Below are positions 56,441-64,000 of a stretch of DNA of 64,000 bases, one piece after another (positions within the stretch are counted from its first letter, which is position 1; each line of letters begins with the position of its first letter). Origin of the DNA: Symbiodinium natans (lineage: Eukaryota; Sar; Dinophyceae; Suessiales; Symbiodiniaceae). The translations under genes and the position numbers were made by a program. Where the stretch lies: contig CAJNDS010000255.1 in NCBI GenBank assembly GCA_905221605.1, positions 69,501 to 133,500 of the forward strand. The letters are read 5' to 3'. Under the pieces are notes generated by a model. It ran no database searches and had not been told where the DNA came from. It saw only the letters and a program-made list of their open reading frames with translations.

Positions 56441-56973
56441 TGGGATTTAGGGCATATAAGAGTTTTTGGATCTCGAAGTTGCGGGAAACATAAACAGACG
56501 ATGTAGTACATGATAGTACATGTAGTGAGTGCCTCTCTTTGTGTAGTCAAACGCCTTTTTTCAAAGCTAAGCCCTGAAAGCCTTTGCCTTGGAACCCTTA
56601 ACAACCTGCAGTTAAAGCCCCAAGATCTGGAAGTCCTAACCGTTCTCTTGAAGTTGGCTTAAGAACGCCAACTTTGCAACCGGCCTAATTTCAATCAAGC
56701 TTGCATTCTTGCTCTAAAGGATGAATGCTGGGGGTTTCAAGCTTTTGCGTTCTGAGCAAGTAGGCTTGTTAAGAAGCTTCCGCATTTGGTTGCAACTTGA
56801 GTCGTCCGGAAAGGCTTGCCATTTAGAACATGGGGCTTCTGGTTAGGTTGTAGTACGCGCGGTCTAAGGGGGTGGGGTTGGTTTCGACCGTGTCACTCTA
56901 ACCATGCCCAACACTGGCACGTACAGCATTTGTGCCGCTTTATACGGGATGCTGCAAAAGGGAAAGGGTGCTT

Positions 56974-57175
56974 GACGTTTCTGGACAAGACACACTGTCA
57001 CAAGTCTTTTTGCGAACGTGCCCACGACACTTGAACGTTTAGCGTTTTTGCCTTTAACAGACGTATTGCAGAAGAATGTTTGAGATTTCTGCAACCAGAC
57101 ACGCTGTCAAAAGTATTCATGCCGTTTACGAATATGCCCAAAACACAGCTATCAGAGTTTTTGCGTTTTTCTTCC
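56974..57175 (+). repeat. diverged duplication of about 109 bases
   Basis: TTTCTGGACAAGACACACTG followed by TCACAAGT and GTGCCCACGACAC (from 56979) is echoed by TTTCTGCAACCAGACACGCTG-like sequence from 57087. Confidence 0.65.
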
Positions 57176-59807
57176 ACATACCAAACCTTCACCACGTGTG
57201 TATGTGGCCGAAAAAGATTTCGGGATTTAGGGTTTTACATCTAGGGCAATCTGCAGGAGCTGCAGACCGCACAATCTCTACGGGAGAGCAGAAGGCTGGT
57301 TCTTAAAGCCTGTCTGCATCCACGGGATGTTCAGAGCTTGAGTTCAGGGCCTTTTGGAAGTTTCAGGGTTGGGCTTGCGAACCGCTCAAGTGGCGACAAC
57401 AGAGGCCACAGGACCCCCTACCTTGGGAACCTGCCACAACACCTGACGATAGCCCAAAGCCCCCTTCAATCCCCAAACCCGTCTCTCAAAGTCCCTACTG
57501 CTGCGGTCCTCAAGAATTGTCAGCTAAATGTGCCCTGGACAACTAGACAGTCCCAGGCCCCAGAACTTGAAACCGGGCATAGATCAAGAACTGTATTTTC
57601 CATGACAGACAACGGCCGCCATGCCCAAACGTGTATTCTGACCTCCGATGCACATTCAAAGCCCCAGAACCCTAACACTCCAAAGCTTAAGAGCCGACAC
57701 CAGGTAGTCCTTCATGGAGATGGAACCCTGAATGATGCACTGCACTTGGCGCCGTACGAGGCCTGCATCCTGGCGTCCGGCTTTCCGGTGTTAAGCTTCG
57801 GTGCCGAAGTTGAAAACTCTCAACACGAAATGACCCAAAGCCCTGAACTTTAAACCCTTAATTCCGCAGCAATCCTGAGCGCGTGCTCTGAAATCTTGAT
57901 GCCGTAAACATGCACTGGTTTTGTGGCAGGGCGCTTTCTTCCTCGCCGGCCCATGAGACTGTGTGCTGGCGGAGGCTCAAGTTGGTTTCACCTCATGCCT
58001 GACATTTAAGGGAGTTCGGTTCGGGTGTTGGCTTCAGACTAGTGACTATTGGATGGTTGTGGGCTGAAAGGCTTGTGCGCATAAGTGCCTTGGGGGTTTG
58101 GGGTTGGGAACGACGATGAAGCATGTTGCGTGAAATTGGTGCTCGGTGGATGCCTTCCAAACCGTTTTGTGCAGTCCCAACCCTCAACAATTGCCCCCTA
58201 ACCCTCAACTCTCAATCCGAACCCTCGAAGTCAGCCCAAAAAGTCCCACCTAAAGCCCAAGTGTTGCGGGGCCCCCGCGTGCTTCACGAGTTTGTTCTTG
58301 AGGGTCGGGGGTTTGTCGTGAGCTTCGTGAGCTGTAAGGAAAGAACCTGAAAGCACTCGCCGTCACCATCGTGCACCAAGCAAATCATGCACCTTGAGAG
58401 GCCTGCAAATGCCCGTCCAACTGTGAGTCTGAGCGAATGGTGGTCGGGGTCAAAGGAGGCAGGAACACACCGGCAATCCAGGGTTTCACCACGTAGACTG
58501 TGCCAACGACGAGGCGAAGCAGCTCTTATCATCTCTTGAAGTAGGCCAGCGGCCAGCCCATGTTGGCTCCAAGCTATGTGAAGAGCCTAATGCCGAACTA
58601 ATTAAACTTCAACGCAAGCAGGAGGCTCGTGGTTTGTCTCAGGTTTGGGGTGATCGGTTTTAGGATGTAAGGGCTTCCTGCAGAGCTTCGTGGTTTTGTA
58701 ACTTCGCAGGCCTAGGGAACAGGATCGCTTCTTTCCGTGTAGATGCCTTTGCTTGCGCTTTAGGGTTCAGGGAGCAGAGCCCACCCTAACATCTGCTGCA
58801 CCTGCTGGATGCCGGGCGGAGCTGCCGACCACCTCGAAACCAACTCGCTCGCCGAATTTGTTTGGGCATTTTTCGAAATCGGTTCAGGATAAAAACCCCT
58901 TAGACCCTAAACCCTTTTAGGGGTTTCGGGTCGAAGGGTTTAGGGATATTGGGGTAAAGCCCCTCCGAGCCCTTACTGAATCCTGACACGCAGTGAACTA
59001 GTGTTGTTTTGCAGTCTGAGCTCTGAGCCAATCCTCGGCCCAAGTATCCCAGGATCTCCGAAGACGGAGCTGCGGTCCATGGGAGTATCTTTTTCATATG
59101 AAGCGATCCGCTTCCATTGCGCAACTGACAACGCACGCCTGCTGAAGGAAAGGTACAAAAGGTGCAGGGCTGCGTGCTCTGCCGAAACCGTTTTAGCCCT
59201 CCTTCACCCTCAATGCTGAAGCACCAGCGGCCTCCCCCCTCCCCCCCAAACCCATCCAAACCCTGAACCCAAAATTCCTAAAGCAAGAACCCACTTGGTG
59301 CTTCGGGAAGGTGATCACTCCCAAAGTGCAAAAGAAGCCTTGCTGATCGATACAATAAACTACGGCTGCGTTGTGGAGGTCTCGCTGAACTCTGCCGCTT
59401 CCCCTTCTCAGACCCATCCCCCCTTCGACTGGCACCCCCTAACGCCTGAACCGAATAAACAGGCCGTGGCTCCTCAACCCCCCAAATGACATGCAGCAGC
59501 GCCCCAAACCTTTTCCCAGCTGGTGCCTGTGCATGCCTTCATGGCGACCGCCGTTGCTGTTGGCGGACTAGGCAGACCCAGGCCACTTAGTGCCTCGCCC
59601 TCCAGAAAGAACAAAGAGTTAAGAAGGGCAGGTTTTAGTCAAACAATTACACAGGGTGCTGGGGGGTTACGAGCTTTGGAAGCGAGGAGGTTTCGGGCGG
59701 GTATGGGTTGCCTTAAGGCCGCAAGGGTGTCTTCAACCCTATAAGCCCAAATTCTTGAAGCCCCTGGCACAACGCAAGCCAACAAGCCTCATTCGCTGGG
59801 GAGTCGA
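57176..59807. other. 5' region of the PPR gene; only a candidate exon seen
   Basis: At 57858-57903 the plus frame reads LNSAAILSACSEI, similar to the first helix of a PPR motif (NAxISAC), but splice sites are not clear. The rest holds telomere-like and C-rich words. Confidence 0.35.
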
Positions 59808-59866
59808 GGCACCTACCACTACAATGTGGCCATCGGTGCCTGCCGCAAGACATCGGCTTGGGAGAC
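59808..59866 (+). CDS. PPR exon 1
   Basis: Encodes GTYHYNVAIGACRKTSAWE. It matches VxTYNxAIxACxKxxxW. Edges approximate. Confidence 0.6.
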
Positions 59867-62800
59867 TCGTTCGAACCACCTTTGGCAACAACGTTTCCGG
59901 GGTCTGGGCCTTCAGCCTAGGTGATCCAAAATGCAGTTTAACTATGGCGCTCTCGGCTTTTGGGACGGCAGTTGAAAGGTACTTCTGAGTAAATTTATCT
60001 CAGCTGCCCGCTCGAAGCTCGCGATGCAACAGTTCCCCCCAGCTCTTGAAACACGAACCAGTTCAGAACGTCGAAATCCCAGGAGACGGCCCTCCAGCTG
60101 ACTGAGGCTTTGCAGGCCCACAAGGCCGGACAGGGTTTGCTCTTATGTTTTTCTTCTTCAGATTGTCTTTAGGGTTCCCTGCTGTGGCCTCTGCATCAGG
60201 CACATGAGTTCCTGCAGCCCTTCCAACCTTTTCAAAGCCCTTCTCAAAGAGCCCTTCTCGGTGGGAGGTCCGGGCGGACCTCGTCACTTTCAACAGCGGC
60301 CTTGGGGTTGCGGCCGCAGCGGCGGCGTGGCCCTGCGCTTTGTTCTGGCTCTGGGAGGCCGGCGGAAAGAAGGGGAGTCGTAGCGTCGCAGCTCTGAGCG
60401 CTCAATCCTTTGGAAGTGCTGATCCGAGCTCAGATTTCGTGCTCTGTTTCAGAGCGGTTCAACTCTGCCCCCAGGTTTCTGACAGCCAGCTCCGTGCGGA
60501 TGTGATAACTGTTAGCAGCGCTGTCAGTGCTTGCGAGTTGCTCGTCTCGTCCAAGTTGCACTGCTCTTGGTTCACCGCTCTTGTGTTGTGTCAAAGTTTT
60601 GTGACTCTTGTCAATGGCAGCATCCAGCCAGCGAGTTAAGCTTGCACCATGGAATGATTTGCTCCGGGATCTGGCTAAATGCCCCAACCCAGCACAGAAG
60701 CCCCAGGAAGGGGGAGAGCTGGCGCGCTGCTGTGCACCTGCTGACAGAGTCGTGGCAAACGCAGGTTGTGGGCAGCGGGAGGGGGAGGGGGATGGCGGTA
60801 GTGGCAGTAGCGGCTTTAGGGCTTTAGGGGGTGGCCTGCGGAGCCAGCTTTGGAGCCTCAAGTGTGGATCTTCGAGTCTTCGGGTTTTTTGCTCAACCTC
60901 GAAGCCTCTCAATCGCATCATTCAAAGGTTTCTTTGCCTCAAGCAGTCGGCTTTTCCACGTGAGTTGACGATAGTTGATGCTTGCCGTCAGGGTGCTCAG
61001 GATGCCTTCTGCTCTACTCGGGTCCTGTATTTTGGGCCAAGATGCTTTTGGTGGGTAAGTTCGGGTGAATCCCGCCTCACTTTGAGCTGTCAGGTGCGCC
61101 CAAACGTCGTGACCTACAACAGCGGCTGGGGTTTGCAAGGTCTAGCTTATGCTTTTCTTGCGGCGCTGTACGGTCGGTCACAAGAAGATTGCAATGCAGG
61201 GGTGCTGGGGTGCTTGGTCGGCTGCCTATGCAGATTCAGGCCTCAGAAGAGACAAGTAAGGCCGCTCAGATCCAAGCCTGGGTACGGGTGTGTGACGCTT
61301 GCGGTAGTCAGGTTGCGGCTTCAAGGTGTTTATGCCCGTTTAGGATCGTTTAGGCTCCAAGAACTCTTAAGGCACTGTGAGCGCCCTGGCACGGGGCGGG
61401 TGGCAGCGGGCTCTGCGGATAGTGGCGGCTCGGCCACTGCTTCGTGCACTGATATACAGCGTTTGATGCAGGCTGGATTGGTTCATGGATTTTGGTGGTT
61501 TCAGTTCCATGTCTCACAATCAAGAATTCCCTCTCGCCGATTTTTGCTTTGGCGGTTGCTGACCTTGAATACCACAAGCTCAGAGGAGAGATTGAGTAAC
61601 CTCGGTTGTGTGTCGAGGATGACTTCCCACAAGGCCGACTGGAGTCTCAGCTGCACCTGCATGAACCTTCATGAGCCTTTTTCGGCCTGCCGTTTCATTG
61701 CGTTTAAACTGTTTAAACATCAAGCCTGAACGAACCCCAACACTCGAGCCCTCGCCCCTCTGAGCCGATTCAGGGTTTCACTCCAAGCACCAAAGCATAA
61801 CAACCAAAACTGCACACCACTTTCGATAAGCATCCTCAGCGCTTGAAGGCCTCCCTGCAAGCCCCCAAACCCTAAAGGAATTTCGTTTGGCAGGAGCCTG
61901 ACGTCGTCACCTTCAGTGCTGGGGCGGTTGCGACTGAGGCGGGGCCCATTCACGCCGGTTGGGAGTTGGGGCAGTGGGGGCAGTGTGGTTTGGGTGTTCG
62001 TGATGTCCGGTAGGGGCCGGCCAACCTTTCGGAGGAACTTTCGCAGATGAGGGCCAGTAAGGCCACACTCCCTCCCCCCAAGCCCTCCCTTCACAGCCCA
62101 CCCTCCACCCCCTTCACTTCCTGGAGCCTAGGTGGAAGGCCAGTGGACCATGGGCATCAGCCTCCTCAGGTGCTGCAGTTTCCCGAGTCTTGAGTCTTCC
62201 AGCGGGTGATGGGTCCGAGGGAATCCGATGGGGACTAATGGGAGTCCAGGCTTTAGGGTTGAGGGAGGAAGTCGTGTTCTGGGCGACTTTCTTTTGGTTG
62301 TGTGCATGTAGTGGAAAACATGGAACTCTCATCAAGTTCATCTGAAGTTTAGGAACAGCAACCCCCCCCCATTTTTGCAGCAAGGGTCCAATGCCAGTTT
62401 GCAGGCTTGTCTGAATACTGCAGCAAAAAGCCATGCAGCACGTAGCCCTAAGATTGGAGCCAAAGCCCTCCACTCACCCAAAATAGACCTTTCCAGAACC
62501 CAAAGCTGCTTTAAAAACGTTTCTTCCGGCACAGTGACGTGTCAACCGCGCAGGGCTATGATGGTAGAGGGCGTTCGACTGATGCTCGGCAAGAAGGCTT
62601 TCATGATAATGGGCCATCGCCTTGGGATGGTTAGGGCTTCAAGGGTTAGAAAGGGCCTTAAGGGTTTTGGATTCGCAAATGCTCCCCCCCCCCCCGGCCC
62701 TCACATTGTTGTGATTGAGTTTTTCTTTGTTTCAGCTCCGCATCCGGAGAATTTCAGAGCCATCAGTCAGAGGTCCTGATGCGCAGGTTTCGGGATTCAA

Positions 62801-63119
62801 GTGATTCAAGCCAAGTTTTCCGGTTGCGCTTAGGACCACCCAACGCTTGATACCAACCCAGGAACAGCTTTGCCTACAACAGCGCAATCAGCACGGCGGA
62901 GCCTCAGCGCAAGACCTGTCGGGAGAGGATTGAGGAGGGCCTCCGGAATGATTCGGGGGAGTTTTTGGACAAGGTTTTGGGCATCCTCGGGCGCTAGAAG
63001 AGCAAAGTTTGCTTCTGGTTTCGGCGCTCAGTGCGTTGATGTGCGTTGTGAGATGTTGTGAGTTGGAGCATGATCAGGCCAGCGCAGCTTCCTGGGAGGC
63101 GGCGGTGGCCCTTCTGGAG
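59808..63119 (+). CDS. pentatricopeptide repeat (PPR) protein, split exons
   Basis: Seven plus-strand exons match PPR motifs of the dinoflagellate/plant type (VxxDVVTYNxxISACEKGxxWxxALxLLxEM). Exons two to four join cleanly: the second ends in SAVSACE with the Glu codon split, the third supplies KGESWRAAVHLLTESWQTQ, and the fourth starts VRPNVVTYNS. PPR arrays bind single-stranded RNA, each motif reading about one base, and usually act in plastids or mitochondria in RNA processing, editing or translation. The N-terminus, any targeting peptide and the end are not located. Several motifs have an unusual residue (STAE, VATE), so degeneration or missed exons are possible. Confidence 0.75.
60475..60536 (+). 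CDS. PPR exon 2
   Basis: Follows the acceptor TGCCCCCAG and ends before GTTGCT. Encodes VSDSQLRADVITVSSAVSAC and the first two bases of a Glu codon. Confidence 0.78.
60707..60764 (+). CDS. PPR exon 3
   Basis: Follows the acceptor CCCCAG. The first base completes the Glu codon of exon 2, then KGESWRAAVHLLTESWQTQ. Ends before GTTGTG. The junction gives the canonical SACEKGExW. Confidence 0.82.
61094..61124 (+). CDS. PPR exon 4
   Basis: 31 bases: acceptor GCTGTCAG, then VRPNVVTYNS, then a GC donor (GCTGGG). It continues exon 3 in phase. Confidence 0.75.
61894..61938 (+). CDS. PPR exon 5
   Basis: Follows the acceptor CGTTTGGCAG. Encodes EPDVVTFSAGAVATE, like EPDVVTFSAAISACE. The motif residue AC is VAT here. 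End uncertain. Confidence 0.65.
62862..62901 (+). CDS. PPR exon 6
   Basis: Follows the acceptor AACCCAG. Encodes NSFAYNSAISTAE. The next exon supplies the second helix. Confidence 0.65.
63078..63119 (+). CDS. PPR exon 7
   Basis: Follows ATCAG. Encodes ASAASWEAAVALLE, the second half of a PPR motif, and is followed by GTTGGG (GT donor). Confidence 0.68.
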
Positions 63120-64000
63120 GTTGGGGGCTTAGGGATGCAGAAAGGCGTTGTTAGGGCATGTAGGGCCACATCCCCATCAGTCTGATTGAAGCTTCCGGCT
63201 TTTGCGTGCGAGTCGTCGAGTAGGGGCCCCCTTCAGCAGTGTGAAGACTTGGAAGGTATGCTGCAGATCAGTGGTTGCGTCATCGCAGTGCATGCAAAAC
63301 CGTAGCCAACAACTTCCCAAAACAACATGTGACACCCTGGCCAGACTGACGGAGTAGGCTGCCCTCCCAAAGCCCATGTGGCAAAGCATCCAAGCACGAG
63401 TTCCCTGTTCTTGACACATCTGTGCCATGTGCATGCTGCTGTGCATGCTGCGACTTGTTCAGCTCGGAATAGGACTGCGGGCTTTCTGCTGATGCCTTTG
63501 GTGTCTTGCCATGCAGCAGCGAGGTGGATGCCTGTTGTTGATGGCTGCAGAGTCATGAAAAAGCTACCTTGTAGGATGGATTGTAGAGGAGTGTGGGCAT
63601 AGGATGTTGTGTGGTTTGGGGAACTGACGAGATTGTAAATATTGCAAGCTCAACCCTGAAGGCAGCCAGCCTTGATGCCTAATTGGTTTTGGCCTTGCAA
63701 TGAACAGGTCAGCATGGCTAGGGACGTGGAAGAAACATGAAGAAGCATGACCGGCGCACGCACTCAAGTCTGTTCAGGACAACCCCGAAAACGGGTTGCC
63801 GCCATGGTGTGTACATTTTTCGATTGAGAATGCATCTTCCTGGAGGATCTAGAACTGAACTGAACAGGCCGCTGGTGAACTGACATCTTCCCCGAACATG
63901 CTGTCAGGTTACAGCGGCGCCATCATGGCTTGTGGGAGAGGCAGCTCCTCTGCTGCAATTGGCTCGGCTCCCCAGTTCGGATAAACGCAAACACAGCTGA
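63120..64000. other. no further exon recognised
   Basis: Presumed intron of the PPR gene. Open frames on both strands lack motifs. Confidence 0.45.

Noticed and set aside
59880-59985. Peptide GVWAFSLGDPKCSLTMALSAFG as an amylase or PPR exon
   Set aside because: It fits neither family well. Left unassigned.

Overview
The window is nuclear DNA of a dinoflagellate, most like a symbiodiniacean or a relative. The main evidence is a 19-base exact match to the dinoflagellate spliced leader at 45999-46017. Supporting signs are exons of 30-90 bases scattered in kilobase introns, splice donors of GT, GC and GA type, exons rich in G/C at third codon positions, interstitial TTTAGGG-like DNA, copia and non-LTR retroelement debris, and very abundant simple repeats. 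Most open frames are repeat translations or chance frames. No tRNA, rRNA, CRISPR array or prokaryotic operon was seen.

Layout. 0-1.5 kb: two possible minus-strand exons of an unknown gene and a decayed copia RNase H end. 1.9-6.0 kb: a gene for a membrane-anchored protein with a cytoplasmic PARP-type ADP-ribosyltransferase domain. Its first 886 codons lie on the plus strand, but the last 87 codons of the domain lie on the minus strand at 6003-5740, between inverted copies of one repeat family, so the gene looks broken by an inversion. 6.4-7.4 kb: a frameshifted retroelement-derived domain. 7.4-14.1 kb: a repeat block with GTAAATGG arrays, a 62-bp satellite, a 1.4-kb pure purine tract, a 74-bp satellite and fold-back DNA. 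14-27.6 kb: mostly featureless, with degenerate telomere-like DNA at 18 kb, one possible minus-strand exon at 24.1 kb and a run of 53 G at 27.0 kb.

27.8-45.3 kb: plus-strand exons that join in frame into a starch-active enzyme, a CBM20 starch-binding module followed by a GH13 alpha-amylase catalytic domain. One intron is about 11.5 kb. A minus-strand repeat-coding tract sits inside it at 34.9-36.3 kb. 45.5-49.4 kb: a head-to-tail chain of non-LTR retroelement copies. Each starts just after the simple-repeat tail of the previous one, three start with spliced-leader sequence of different lengths, and three share a 3' end followed by (GA)n. 49.4-57.5 kb: a possible exon at 50.5 kb and microsatellites. 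57.8-63.1 kb: plus-strand split exons of a pentatricopeptide repeat (PPR) protein.

The three recognisable genes (PARP-like, amylase, PPR) all start on the plus strand, as in the one-directional gene arrays of dinoflagellates. Nothing links their functions. The amylase would act in starch turnover and the PPR protein in organelle RNA metabolism. All exon limits are read by eye from splice dinucleotides and protein family patterns.
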